The notes: a model not told the origin generated them from the letters alone. A DNA stretch of 64,000 nt from Xestospongia bergquistia (GCA_963965975.1 OZ014412.1:13778849-13842848), one strand, 5' to 3'. Positions 10,601 through 24,433 are shown, numbered from the stretch's first letter. Program-made: numbers and translations.

Positions 10601-13277
10601 GAATGACTTGGACTAACTATTACTCTAATATCTACTGAACGTTTATTTTCGTTTTTTTTTTGTTTGAGTCTCATTACAAAGTGTCCGAGAAAGTTGTCCT
10701 TATTACTGTGCCCACGTATTTATTGATTAAATTCCTCAGAACTATTATTCTAAACATTGCAACTTATGATTATGTGAAGTCAATGTCTTAATTAAAAATG
10801 AACTTGGAAATCAGTTAAATTTCAGAATTTGGGCAATAATTTCTCGTGCTTATGTAGTAGTACTTTATATTGTCATTCAATTGTGTTTCCAGATGGAAGT
10901 TATATGAGAAACTTGTGTATTTTCTATAGAATTTTGTTCAGAAATCTAATGTTTCCTGATGAGAGGAAAGTTAAGAAAATTTCAAAATTCTTTATGGAAA
11001 TTTGAATGGAATTTTGGCTATTGTATTTCTCTTGGAAATGTTTAGGAAATATATAATTTTTCATAGTGTGAAATGATAAGTAAAATTTATTTAAACTACT
11101 GTCATCACTAAATATTTGTTTTATAAGTTGTTGGGTTGTGTTTATTGACAAACAATATTAGCATAATTTCTCATGTATGGAGACACCTAAAGTTTCTTTG
11201 CCAAAGTTACTAAACTTTGATGATAGTCTATTGTCTAATAATACATATTTACCCTTAATTCATAAATTAACTGAACCTGTTTTTTGCAGTTTTTAATTGT
11301 TAATATCATGTTCACAGGTACTTGTGACACTTACACAATAATGTAAACATTGCCATGTATAGTCATCTTTGCTTCTGCTATATAAACAAAGCAATGTAGC
11401 AAGTATATTAATTAATGACATATTAAATATATATGCATATAGTTAAGAGTTTAATATAGGTCCTATCAGAAATCAAAACATAGGTCATTACAGAAAATGC
11501 TTAATACAAGTTAACAGATCTTTCTATCATGAGCCACATTATGTACATCCGTACTACCAAAAAATCAAGACTTATTGTCTATAATTATTATCTTGTTCCT
11601 TTCAACAATGTATTCTACTATTTGTATGAATGTATAGATATAGACAGATTGAAGGATTTAATAGATAGTTTAATAAATTTAATATTTGAAATAAGTACAG
11701 AAACAGATAAAGATATTGAGCAGTTGATAAGTGTCATAGATTGATAAAGATAATTAAAATAATTTTTGATAGTTAAACAATCAGAAGTTGAATAGTTTAA
11801 TTAATCATCGATGTGGTATGTTAATAATAATTAATTAATTACTGAACTTTCACTACATGAGTATTTTAATGTACATAATTGAGATATAATTCTATTTGTG
11901 TTTGTAGACAATGTAATGTTTAAAAACAAGGTTGATAGATGAAGTTATATATTCATACATGTAGAGTGGTAACTTTTTTATTAGTATCAATGTATATAGC
12001 CAGTACTGTATACTGTCATGACAGTAATATCATAGTTCTAAGCTTGTCAACTTTTCTTGACTTCTACTGTATAAATGATGGATTGTGTACATATGTTTTT
12101 TGATAAATAGATGAAATGATAAGTCAAATTTATTCATTAATTCATTCATGACATCAAGTATAAAGGTACAACTGATCAACAATAGAATGTAAAAGATCAA
12201 ACTCTAACATTAATAAAGTGGCTATGTATGTACAATATATATAACAATAAGAGTGATGATAAAATAATAGGGAAATAATTGTTAACAAAATGTAATAATT
12301 ATTATTAAAAAATAATAAAGCGATAGTGAATAATAGAAAATGCAATATAACAAAAAAAGAAATAGTGCATAAAAGTAATGTAGTTTAGACAAAAACTAAA
12401 TTCAAAAATATTAAGAACTTCAACTCAACAACATTGAGTAATCAACTATTTCACTCCATAATTTGACTTTACCTCTGTTTTAGCTAAAAATTAAATGTGA
12501 CAATTGGATTAATAAAGACTGTTACTTATAACTTTATCAATTTATCAAATACTATATATTCCACAATCTATCATGTATAATGTAAAGTTGAAAAATTTAA
12601 ATCATTAAAATTATTTTGAGTTTTAACTATACTTCCTTTTTATTTTATATTATTTTCTTTCAGTCCACCCTCTCAGTAACTGACCATTAACACTAGAATC
12701 ATTTTAACTTTTGCATACTCATCAATTTTCAATAATTGGTATTTAAAGTTGCATTCATAATTACCACTATAAGTTAATTTTTTTACAGTTATATTACTCA
12801 TTACTAGTTGTTCACTGTGGTACAAGCTGTAAGTAAGAAAGCAACTTTAGTATGTATAAATGAAATAAACACAAACAGATATTAGAAAGATATAAAGTGG
12901 TAGTTACATTTATTTGACATAATACTCTATATTGTAATGAAGAGTTATTAGGCAAAGGTATATTTTAAAGTAACAGTTCATTAATGTGTTACAACTTCAG
13001 TTCTGTTGTATTAATTGAGTGATGTTTGTTGTAATGTGCCATAAAATAGCTGATCATGATATGTGTGTCATCTTACAAATAATATTAACTTCAACTTAAG
13101 GTAATTTGTTCTAGAAGTGAAATAACAGCTCTCTCTATTGAATAAAATATTTGGATATACTACAACTGGCAACTGCTTATCAAAATATGTATTGCCAAAA
13201 TCACGAGCTGTAATTTGAACTACATTCTATAGCTATTTATTAGTGTTGTTTTAGTTATAGTTATTTTTATAGTCTAA

Positions 13278-16025
13278 TCCTTACATGACAATTGACATGA
13301 ATTCGTGACAAAACAATTTTTATGCGTGGACAGTTGTCACAATATTGTAACAAGTAATGCAACTAGAGTGATTATATTCACTTACCAAATCTTTCTTTTG
13401 AAACAAATTTTTAAACACAAAAAGTGAACCAGGATTCAATTTTTTAAAATAATAAAATCAATTATCAATTAAATAACGTAATTAAACGCGCAATTACTTC
13501 CTGCTGGCTTGTGTAAAAAATGAGTAGGCTGTCAGTTGATGATGTTTTGGGGATTATGGGATTGATGTCAGGAGATGAAATGGATATTGGAATGGATATG
13601 GAAATAGGTGCAGACAGTGATATTGACAGTGATGATGATGAATATAGTAGTGTCAATGAAATGATGGATAGCTCAAGTTCTAGTGAAAGCGATGACATGG
13701 AGTACAGTAATGACACTACAGGATATGGAAGAGAGCGTGGTAGGGCAACAGGTTGTGGTAGAGCCAGTGGTCGTGGTAGAGGACAAGGTCGTAGTAGAGG
13801 GGTTACTAGTGCAGCTGCTACACGAATGAAAAAAAAATGAAGTAGATTATAAGTGGCAACTTTTGGGTGAAGGTAAAGCAATTATTTACATTTACTCTGA
13901 TATTTACATTTAGTCTATTCACTACTATATTACTTTCGTAACTAGATGACATTCCTAGACCAGCCATGACTTTCAGTGAGAAAACAGGCTATGTATTGCA
14001 AAAGCCATGCAACACACCAGCAGAGTGTTTTGCTCTATTTTTCACAGAGGAAGTGTGGCAATTCATTACGGACAACACTAACAAGTATGCTTTACAAAAG
14101 CTGAACAATCGTACTGTAAGTGACCAGAATTACCACAAATGTAGCTAAATAGAATTCTTACTTTCAGACTTCTTCCAAATCTCTGTATCACAAGTGGCAA
14201 CCTGTAACCAAAGATGAAGTAAAAGCATTCGTAGGCACAGTTCTAAATATGGGGATTGTACAACTACCAAATTTGAAAGACTACTAGGCTCGCAGTAGTA
14301 CAACCAACATACCATTAGTTTGTTCAGTGTTCTCTCGTAACCAGTTCTTTCAGATCTTTGGGACCCTTCATGCTGGTGATATTGACAGTACTATACAACG
14401 GAATAAAATACAACCCTTTCTAGATTTACTGTGTCCTTTATTTGAATACACATACACACCTAGACAACAGGTTGCAATTGATGAATCAATCATTTCATTT
14501 CGAGGAAGGGTTGGCTTCTTGCAGTACCTTAAGGGTAAGCCCAATCCTTGGGGAATAAAATCTTTCATCCTAGCAGACAGTGTATCTGGATACCTACATA
14601 AAGTAAGGATTCACTTTGGTAAGGACAAGCAGCTCATAAAACCAACATTACATCACACAATCCGAGTCATTTTGACGCTTACTGAGGATCTTCATAACAA
14701 AGGGTATGACTTGTACGTAGAACGTTTCTATTCAAGTCTGCTACTAGCAAGATGTTTAACAGACGTTGGAATCTCAGTAACTGGTAAGAAACCTATATAA
14801 AAAATGATGATACTTTTATTCCACAATATTAGCCACAATAGTTTCCAATCGTAAGGGAGTTCCCTCAGGGTTGAAATCAAAAAAGAAACAACCAAAGGGG
14901 ACAGTGGAAGCCTTTCGCTCTGACAATGGGAGGGAAAATATTCTAGCACTCTCTTGGTATGACAAACGAAAGGTGCTAATGATCACAACAAAATAAGAAA
15001 GGACATGGTGCAAGTCCCAATAAGGTACGTTACATGTAGATGTTGTCTTCAAAACACAGAGGATCTACTAGTCAAACATATAAGAAGCCAAAAGTGGTTG
15101 CTGAATACAACAAATATATGCTTGGTGTTAACAAGCTAGACCAACTGGTCAGTTACTACAGTTTCCTTCACAAATCCTTGAAGTGGTGGAGGAAGGTATT
15201 CTTTTGGTTGGTGGAAGTAGCTGTTGTCAATTCCTATGTGATATACAAGGAACAAAAACTGAAACATAATGAACGGCCAATCACTCACCTTGCATACCAG
15301 CGTTCACTAATTGACATGCTCACCAAGCCAGTAAGGTCCACTCTGAGATGTCAAGTCGGTCCAAGGGTCCCACCTACAGAGAAGCGGCTCCAAGACAAAC
15401 CACACTTTCTAAAAAAAGACGAAAAGCGTACAGAGTGCATTGTATGTAGTGATCGAAAGGAAAGTCAACGACATCTTACACATTTCCATTGTTGTACATG
15501 TACTGACAATCCTCCTTTATGCCCCACCGAGTGCTTCAAAATATACCACACACAAAAGAACTACAAAAAGGAGTAATATACCCTAGTCACTCTACTTTTC
15601 ATTTATTTCAACATATATAATTATACATAGCAAGCTTTCCTGCTAACAATAGTAGCAGGTAAGCAAACATACTTCCATTCTATAGGATGTATATAAAAAT
15701 ATACAATTATATACATACCTGAGGCAAACCAACAACAAAGACTGGAATTCTCACCAAAGATGTGACAGAAACGTAGTAGCGTTAGACAACGATACAATTT
15801 GATACGGTAAGATCTGCTATACAAATTTCTAGTACATTAGCCATAAGACCTGTTCATAGAGTACTTCTTTCTGCCGAGAATCAGATCAAAAACGTCTTAT
15901 TTTAGCGCCATCAAGAGCAAAAGTAATGTCAGGCATTTTTTGAAATTGCCGTCCACGTGATAAGATTATTAAAATCAATTAATTATTTCGAATAACGTGG
16001 TTAAATAATAATAGTCCTGTAAGGG
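13278..16025 (+). mobile_element. PGBD-like DNA transposon, copy 1 (7-bp AGTCTAA flanks)
   Basis: AGTCTAA flanks the element at 13271-13277 and 16026-16032 and is present once at the empty paralogous site 6437-6443. The ends are short inverted repeats: TCCTTACATGAC on the left and CCCTTACAGGAC read inward on the right. The 2748-bp element encloses a five-exon dead transposase. The flank is not the TTAA expected for piggyBac-type elements. Confidence 0.85.
13520..15576 (+). pseudogene. PGBD-like (DDE_Tnp_1_7) transposase, dead copy 1
   Basis: Five putative exons: 13520-13872, 13946-14115, 14168-14783, 14842-15024 and 15060-15576, all with GT/AG borders. The N-terminus is acidic and Ser-rich, followed by Gly-Arg repeats. 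The catalytic core shows AIDESIISFRGRVGF, 'NPWGIKSFILADSVSGY', YVERFYSS and GVNKLDQLVSYYS. The C-terminus is a Cys-rich zinc-binding tail (CIVCSDRK ... CFKIYH). Defects: an A9 run after the Arg-rich region shifts frame, TAG replaces the Trp after 'NLKDY', a stop follows ITTK, and the usual GVD is GVN. It would have cut and pasted the element; it is now inactive. Confidence 0.9.
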
Positions 16026-16637
16026 AGTCTAAGTATAATATTTTTGTTAGTTATAAATATTTTTTTTTATTGCTCATCTAGTTTCAGTTTAGTTTTAGTT
16101 AATTAACTATAAATCTATAGCAATTTAGTTAGTTATAGTTATTGGCTTATAGTTTTATTTTTTATCATTTTTTCTTTAGGAATAATACCCCATTCTATTA
16201 TTATGTCACTAAAAATAGTTTAATAAGATATTTTCTGCCGTATGACAATCTAAATATTTCTTACGTCTAAGGTAGCTTTTTGTCTCTGATTCCTCGCAAA
16301 AAATATACTAAAACACCAATGAAAGATTCTGTCATTCCTTTTTTAGGTCCAGATGTCACAACTGATTTGCTGCGTGATATTACTCTTTAGTCTAGCTACT
16401 ACTTCAAATATCTCCTCTGTAATTTTACCCCTTCCTGGTAAGGTATATCATGGTTCTATTCTATATATCAATAATAGCAATGTCTATGAAGCAAATAATT
16501 GGTGAAGCAGTCAATTAATTATTTCCAGTGCATGCTAATTTTATTCAAGACACGTTATTGATGTTTACTTTGCTCTCAATGTCTACCTCTGATGTAGTAT
16601 GAATAAAATATGGTCATATAATAATTTGATTATAACA

Positions 16638-16678
16638 TGTTAGTGGAATAGACATACTTTGAATGAGACAATGAAGGG
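16638..16678. other. 41-bp filler at the tandem-duplication junction
   Basis: The sequence from ATGTTAGTGGAATAGAC to ATGAAGG is identical to 4094-4134. It lies exactly between the end of D1 and the start of D2. The left border shares 'atgttagt' with the normal continuation at 23522, and the right border shares 'agg' with the normal sequence at 9843. Confidence 0.85.
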
Positions 16679-17061
16679 GTAATAGATATAAAAGGACAAT
16701 TCAGACTTTATGTTGTCTGAAATACCAATACTAAAAATCAACAAACCAAACCAAGCTTTATATACAATACAACAACCAATCAAAATACATCTAAGAAGCC
16801 GATAGCAACAGCCAATGAGATAGCTGGAATAGAGTCCTTGACAGATCTCAAGTGAAATTTCCATTAGTAGATCAAAATTACCTTGCTCACTTCAACCAGT
16901 TGTGATCTGTCAAGGACTTTATTCTAGCTTTCTCGTTGGCTGTTGGTATGGACACCTTTAATGTATTTGATCATTTGTTGTATTGTATATGTGGCTTGGT
17001 GATTTTTAGTATTGGTTGTCCAGACAAATATAGAGTCTCAAATATGTTTTCATAAGTATTT

Positions 17062-17430
17062 TCATGTCTTCATGCATTTGGACGATACAAATGGTCTATC
17101 AGAGGCAAACATACAGAGCAAAGGAAATGTTCCTGAGGCACTGAGATAGTTTAGTTTATATTGAAATTTCTTGAATACGTCTTTGATTGCTTTAAAAAAG
17201 ACAGCTTTGATAGTGGAGGACTTTGTAAGAATATATATCCATGCAGTAGATAGCTTCAATGAATAAGATTGCTCCTCCAGGACTAATACATGTTAAATGA
17301 ATAGCATTACCATACAAAATCCGTGAAACATAATTATTATATACAATAGCTAGTGATAGTGACTTTTGTCTTACTCGACCACACATTCTGTAGACACTGT
17401 AAGATTGAAATAAGAACTTCACAGCAGAAT
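17062..17430 (-). pseudogene. ROCO C-terminal exon fragment (dead paralogue), D2 copy
   Basis: Same fragment as 10229-10600, carried along by the duplication, with the same frame breaks and a few substitutions. It shows VSRILYGNAIHLTCISPGGA in one frame and 'SSTIKAVFFKAIKDVFKKFQ' in the other. Confidence 0.82.
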
Positions 17431-20118
17431 AATGAATGCCTTGGACTAACTATTAATCTAATATCTACTGAACGTTTATTTTTGTTTTTTTTTTGTTTGA
17501 GTCTCATTACAAAGTGTCCGAGAAAGTTGTCCTTATTACTGTGCCACGTATTTATTGATTAAATTCCTCAGAACTATTATTCTAAACATTGCAACTTATG
17601 ATTATGTGAAGTCAATGTCTTAATTAAAAATGAACTTGGAAATCAGTTAAATTTCAGAATTTGGGCAATAATTTCTCGTGCTTATGTAGTAGTACTTTAT
17701 ATTGTCATTCAATTGTGTTTCCAGATGGAAGTTATATGAGAAACTTGTGTATTTTCTAGAGAATTTTGTTCAGAAATCTAATGTTTCCTGATGAGAGGAA
17801 AGTTAAGAAAATTTCAAAATTCTTTATGGCAATTTGAATGGAATTTTAGCTATTGTATTTCTCTTGGAAATGTTTAGGAAATATATAATTTTTCATAGTG
17901 TGAAATGATAAGTAAAATTTATTTAAACTACTGTCATCACTAAATATTTGTTTTATAAGTTGTTGGGTTGTGTTTATTGACAAACAATATTAGCATAATT
18001 TGTCATGTATAGAGACACCTAAAGTTTCTTTGTCAAAGTTACTAAACTTTGATGATAGTCTATTGTCTAATAATACATATTTACCCTTAATTCATAAATT
18101 AACTGAACCTGTTTTTTGCAGTTTTTAATTGTTAATATCATGTTCACAGGTACTTGTGACACTTACACAATAATGTAAACATTGCCATGTATAGTCATCT
18201 TTGCTTCTGCTATATAAACAAAGCAATGTAGCAAGTACATTAATTAATGACATATTAAATATATATATACATATAGTTAAGAGTTTAATATAGGTCCTAT
18301 CAGAAATCAAAACATAGGTCATTACAGAAAATGCTTAATACAAGTTAACAGATCTTTCTATCATGAGCCACATTATGTACATAAGTACTACCAAAAAATC
18401 AAGACTTATTGTCTACAATTATTATCTTGTTCCTTTCAACAATGTATTCTACTATTTGTATGAATGTATAGATATAGACAGATTGAAGGATTTAATAGAT
18501 AGTTTAATAAATTTAATATTTGAAATAAGTACAGAAACAGATAAAGATATGTTGAGCAGTTGATAAGTGTCATAGATTGATAAAGATAATTAAAATAATT
18601 TTTGATAGTTAAACAATCAGAAGTTGAATAGTTTAATTAATCATCGATGTGGTATGTTAATAATAATTAATTAATTAATGAACTTTAACTACATGAGTAT
18701 TTTAATGGTACATAATTGAGATATACTTCTATTTGTGTTTGTAGACAATGTAATGTTTAAAAACAATGTTGATAGATGAAGTTATATATTCATACATGTA
18801 GACTGGTAACTTTTTTTATTAGTATCAATGTATATAGCCAGTACTGTATACTGTCATGACAGTAATATCATAGTTCTAAGCTTGTCAACTTTTCTTGACT
18901 TCTACTGTATAAATGATGGATTGTGTACATATGTTTTTTGATAAATAGATGAAATGATAAGTCAAATTTATTCATTAATTCATTCATGACATCAAGTATA
19001 AAGGTACAACTGATCAACAATAGAATGTAAAAGACCAAACTCTAACATTAATAAAGTGGCTATGTATGTACAATATATATATAACAATAAGAGTGATGAT
19101 AAAATAACAGGGAAATAATTGTTAACAAAATGTAATAATTATTATTAAAAAATAATAAAGCGATAGTGAATAACAGAAAATGCAATATAACAAAAAAAGA
19201 AATAGTGCATAAAAGTAATGTAATTTAGACAAAAACTAAATTCAAAAATATTAAGAACTTCAACTCAACAACATTGAGTAATCAACTATTTCACTCCATA
19301 ATTTGACTTTACCTCTGTTTTAGCTAAAAATTAAATGTGACAATTGGATTAATAAAGACTTTTACTTATAACTTTATCAATTTATCAAATAATATATATT
19401 CCACAATCTATCATGTATAATGTAAAGTTGAAAAATTTAAATCATTAAAATTATTTTGAGTTTTAACTATACTTCCTTTTTATTTTATATTATTTTCTTT
19501 CAGTCCACCCTCTCAGTAACTGACCATTAACAATAGAATCATTTTAACTTTTGCATACTCATCAATTTTCAATAATTGGTATTTAAAGTTGCATTCATAA
19601 TTACCACTATAAGTTAATTTTTTTACAGTTATATTACTCATTACTAGTTGTTCACTGTGGTACAAGCTGTAAGTAAGAAAGCAACTTTAGTATGTATAAA
19701 TGAAATAAACACAAACAGATATTAGAAAGATATAAAGTGGTAGTTACATTTATTTGATATAATACTCTATATTGTAATGAAGAGTTATTAGGCAAAGGTA
19801 TATTTTAAAGTAACAGTTCATTAATGTGTTACAACTTCAGTTCTGTTGTAGTAATTGAGTGATGTTTGTTGTAATGTGCCATAAAATAGCTGATCATGAT
19901 ATGTGTGTCATCTTAAGGTAATTTGCTCTAGAAGTGAAATAACAGCTCTCTCTATTGAATGAAATATTTGGATATACTACAACTGGCAACTGCTTATCAA
20001 AATATGTATTGCCAAAATCACGAGCTGTAATTTGAACTACCTTCTATAGCTATTTATTAGTGTTGTTTTAGTTATGAAATTTAGTTTTAATTTAGTTATA
20101 GTTATTTTTATAGTCTAA

Positions 20119-22910
20119 CATGACCATTGACACGAATTCGTGACAAAACAATTTTTACGCGTGGACAGTTGTCACAATTTTGTGACGTGCGGGATTCAGT
20201 TCGTGGTACAGTTGTCACAATATTGTAACAAGTAATGCAACTGGAGTCATTATATTCACTTACCAATTCTTTCTTTTGAAACAAATTTTTAAACATTAAA
20301 AGTGAACCAGGATTCCATTTTTTTAAATAATAAAATCAATTATCAATTAAATAACGGAATTAAACGCGCAATTACTTCCTGCTGGCTTGTGTAAAAATGA
20401 GTAGGCTGTCAGTTGATGATATTTTGGGGATTATGGGATTGATGTCAGGAGATGAAATGGATATTGGAATGGATATGGAAATAGGTGCAGACAGTGATAT
20501 TGACGGTGATGATGATGAATATAGTAGTGTCGATGAAATGATCGATAGTTCAAGTTCTAGTGAAAGCGATGACATGGAGTACAGTAATGACACTACAGAA
20601 TATGGAAGAGGGCGTGGTAGGGCAACAGGTTGTGGTAGAGCCAGTGGTCGTGGTAGAGGACAAGGTTGTAGTAGAGGGGTTACTAGTGCAGCTGCTACAC
20701 AAATGAAAAAAATGAAGTAGATTATAAGTGGCAACTTTTGGGTGAAGCTAAAGCAATTATTTACATTTACTCTGATATTTACATTTAGTCTATTCACTAC
20801 TATATTACTTTCGTAACTAGATGACATTCCTAGACCAGCCATGACTTTCAGTGAGCAAACAGGCTATGTATTGCAAAAGCCATGCAACACACCAGCAGAG
20901 TGTTTTGCTCTATTTTTCACAGAGGAAGTGTGGCAATTCATTACGGACAACACTAACAAGTATGCTTTACAAAAGCTGAACAATCGTACTGTAAGTGACC
21001 AGAATTACCACAAATGTAGCTAAATAGAATTCTTACTTTCAGACTTCTTCCAAATCTCTGTATCACAAGTGGCAACCTGTAACCAAAGATGAAGTAAAAG
21101 CATTCGTAGGCACAGTTCTAAATATGGGGATTGTACAACTACCAAATTTGAAAGACTACTAGGCTCGCAGTAGTACAACCAACATACCATTGTTTCGTTC
21201 AGTGTTCTCTCGTAACCGGTTCTTTCAGATCTTTGGGACCCTTCATGCTGGTGATATTGACAGTACTATACGACGGAATAAAATACAAGCCTTTCTAGAT
21301 TTACTGTGCCCTTTATTTGAATACACATACACACCTAGACAACAGGTTGCAATTGATGAATCAATCATTTCGTTTCGAGGAAGGGTTGGCTTCTTGCAGT
21401 ACCTCAAGGGTCCTTGGGGAATAAAATCTTTCATCCTAGCAGACAGTGTATCTGGATACCTACATAAAGTAAGGATTCACTTTGGTAAGGACACGCAGCT
21501 CATAAAACCAACATTACATCACACAATCCGAGTCATTTTGACGCTTACTGAGGATCTTCATAACAAAGGGTATGACTTGTATGTAGAACGTTTCTATTCA
21601 AGTCTGCTACTAGCAAGATGTTTAACAGACATTGGAATCTCAGTAACTGGTAAGAAACCTATATAAAAATGATGATACTTTTATTCCACAATATTAGCAC
21701 AATAGTTTCCAATCGTAAGGGAGTTCCCTCAGGGTTGAAATCAAAAAAGAAACAACCAAAGGGGACAGTGGAAGCCTTTCGCTTTGACAATGGGAGGGAA
21801 AATATTCTAGCACTCTCTTGGTATGACAAACGAAAGGTGCTAATGATCACAACAAAATAAGAAAGGACATGGTGCAAGTCCCAATAAGGTACGTTACATG
21901 TAGATGTTGTGATACTTTAGTAACAATACTTTGTCTTCAAAACACAGAGGATCTACTAGTCAAACATATAAGAAGCCAAAAGTGGTTGCTGAATACAACA
22001 AATATATGCTTGGTGTTGACAAGCTAGACCAACTGGTCAGTTACTACAGTTTCCCTCACAAATCCTTGAAGTGGTGGAGGAAGGTATTCTTTTGGTTGGT
22101 GGAAGTAGCTGTTGTCAATTCCTATGTGATATACAAGGAACAAAAACTGAAACATAATGAACGGCCAATCACTCACCTTGCATACCAGCGTTCACTAATT
22201 GACATGCTCACCAAGCCAGTAAGGTCCACTCTGAGATGTCAAGTCGGTCCAAGGGTCCCACCTACAGAGAAGCGACTCCAAGACAAACCACACTTTCTAA
22301 AAAAAGACGAAAAGCGTACAGAGTGCATTGTATGTAGTGATCGAAAGGAAGGTCAACACATCTTACACATTTCCATTGTTGTACATGTACTGACAATCCT
22401 CCTTTATGCCCCACCGAGTGCTTCAAAATATACCACACACAAAAGAACTACAAAAAGGAGTAATATACCCTAGTCACTCTACTTTTCATTTATTTCAACA
22501 TATATAATTATACATAGCATGCTTTCCTGCTAACAATAGTAGCAGGTAGGCAAATATACTTTCGTTCTATAGGATGTATATAAAAATATATAATTATATA
22601 CATACCTGAGGCAAACCAACAACAAAGACTGGAATTCTCAACAAAGATGTGACAGAAACGTAGTAGCGTTAGACAACGATACAATTTGATACGGTAAGAT
22701 CTGCTACACAAATTTCTAGTACATTAGCCATAAGAGCTGTTCATAGTGTACTTCTTTCTGCCGAGAATCAGTCAAAAACGTCTTATTTTAGCGCCATCAA
22801 GAGCAAAAGTAATGTCAGGATTTTTTGAAATTGCCGTCCACGTGATAAGATTTTTAAAATCAATTAATTATTTCGAATAACGTGGTTAATTAATAATGGT
22901 CCTGTAAGGG
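20119..22910 (+). mobile_element. PGBD-like DNA transposon, copy 2
   Basis: Duplicate of 13278-16025. AGTCTAA flanks lie at 20112-20118 and 22911-22917. A few bases are missing at the left tip relative to copy 1. The subterminal region repeats short GTCACAA/TTGTGAC motifs. Confidence 0.85.
20397..22463 (+). pseudogene. PGBD-like transposase, dead copy 2
   Basis: Same exon plan and domains as copy 1. It keeps GVDKLDQLVSYYS. It shares the TAG in place of Trp after 'NLKDY' (near 21160) and the stop after ITTK, so these predate the duplication. Independent damage: an A7 run where 8 As would keep frame, a 9-bp deletion removing residues just before PWGIK, and a one-base deletion near 22355 that destroys the Cys-rich tail. 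Confidence 0.9.
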
Positions 22911-23527
22911 AGTCTAAGTATAATATTTTTGTTAGTTATAATTATTTTTTTATTGCTCATCTACTTTCAGTTTAGTTTTAGTTATTTAACTATAAATCTA
23001 TAGCAATTTAGTTAGTTATAGTTATTGGCTTATAGTTTTATTTTTTTATCATTTTTTCTTAAGGAATAATACCCCTTTCTATTATTATGTCACTAAAAAT
23101 AGTTTAATAAGATATTTTCTGCTGTATGACAATCTAAATATTTCTTACGTCTAAGGTAGCTTTTTGTCTCTGATTCCTCGCAAAAAATATACTAAAACAC
23201 CAATGAAAGATTCTGTCATTCCTTTTTTAGGTCCAGATGTCACAACTGATTTGCTGCATGATATTACTCTTTAGTCTAGCTACTACTTCAAATATCTCCT
23301 CTGTAATTTTACCCCTTCCTGATAAGGTATATCATGGTTCTAATTCTATATATCAATAATAGCAATGTCTATGAAGCAAATAATTGGTGAAGCAGTCAAT
23401 TAATTATTTCCAGTGCATGCTAATTTTATTCAAGACACGTTATTGATGTTTACTTTGCTCTCAATGTCTACCTCTGATGTAGTATGAAAAAAATATGGTC
23501 ATATAATAATTTGATTATAACATGTTA

Positions 23528-24433
23528 GTCAAAACAGTAGTAATGGAGTAATAGCATCCTCTTTAATAACGAAACAAGAATGTAATTGTAAATAACTATT
23601 AAAAATTACTTAAGTAACTTGAGCATTTTTCATGAGTAATATCAATGTCATACATGGATATTATATGTTTGCTATAGATGAAGAAAACTATACAGTTATG
23701 AGATACTGCTTTAACTCTATTTGATAATAATACTATAGGTTACATTAAGTACATTCTATAACATTTCTTTGCTGAGATCAAAAATAGTTGACAAAATCTA
23801 ATAATGAATACAGCAAAAATAATTTCAGTCAGACATTGAAGGTGTTGCTTGCTACAGAATATTTTTTAGAGCTAATATAATCTGCCAAAAATCAGAGAGC
23901 TATACATGACATTTAATAATGGTCATAAGGTATTCCAGTTTTTCTTTGAATAATGCAGTAATGGTTTATCTTGTGATGATTTATCTTGTGAGTATGTCCA
24001 CATTTAGAATACATGTCAACATCTTTTGTTCACTTCATTAATCAGCATTACTTCTATTATTAATAGTGTTACCTTACTAAATTATTCATTTATAAAATAT
24101 CTATTTTTAAAATAAGTAAAGTAGCTAAACAATAAATATTGCCATGTTCACACTAAAATCAAGGTACAATGAAAAATAAATTGTATCACAAAAACACACA
24201 TATAAGTAGGAAGTTTCATAATCATTATTAATGTAACTGTGCGTAATGAAGTAGAAATACTTATTATCTAAAGGATGGACAGAGATATCATTAGAGTTCA
24301 TTAATAATTATAAGCTGTATAACCATGAATATTGAAGTCATTGTTTATATGGTACAGGAGTGCATACTCCAATGCGAAATTAATCCATTAGATTTTATTT
24401 TTTAGGATCTAGAATATAGTATTAATGTCTCAT
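23528..24433. repeat. Diverged repeat shared with 7274-8200
   Basis: Direct copy of the sequence right of the CACTG MITE in the first paralogue ('tcaaaacagtagtaatggag' onward), with small deletions. No gene is seen. Confidence 0.75.

Larger units (their letters stand above)
9843..16637. repeat. Segmental duplication copy 1 (D1)
   Basis: Near-identical to 16675-23527 at an offset of ~6832 bp, with scattered substitutions and small indels. In order it contains a foldback arm, a ROCO-paralogue fragment (10229-10600), noncoding repeat DNA (10600-12495), a repeat shared with 5638-6443, a PGBD-like transposon (13278-16025) and a 3' repeat shared with 6444-7040. The interior 10600-13270 has no supported gene. 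A 71-codon frame at 11529-11744 is broken by a 2-nt insertion in the other copy. Confidence 0.9.
16675..23527. repeat. Segmental duplication copy 2 (D2)
   Basis: Tandem direct copy of 9843-16637 with the same order of repeats, ROCO fragment and PGBD-like element. Unlike D1, its right side continues into sequence shared with 7274-8200, so D2 keeps the ancestral right flank. A 2-nt insertion near 18549 and a one-base deletion near 22355 are examples of differences. Confidence 0.9.

Noticed and set aside
11529-11744. 71-codon ORF shared by the two duplicates
   Set aside because: The other copy (18363-18563) has a 2-nt frameshift and no domain is recognised; kept only as a note in the D1 entry.
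13465-13881. 138-codon minus-strand ORF opposite the transposase first exon
   Set aside because: Shadow of the low-complexity acidic and Gly/Arg coding region; the same happens at 20372-20842.
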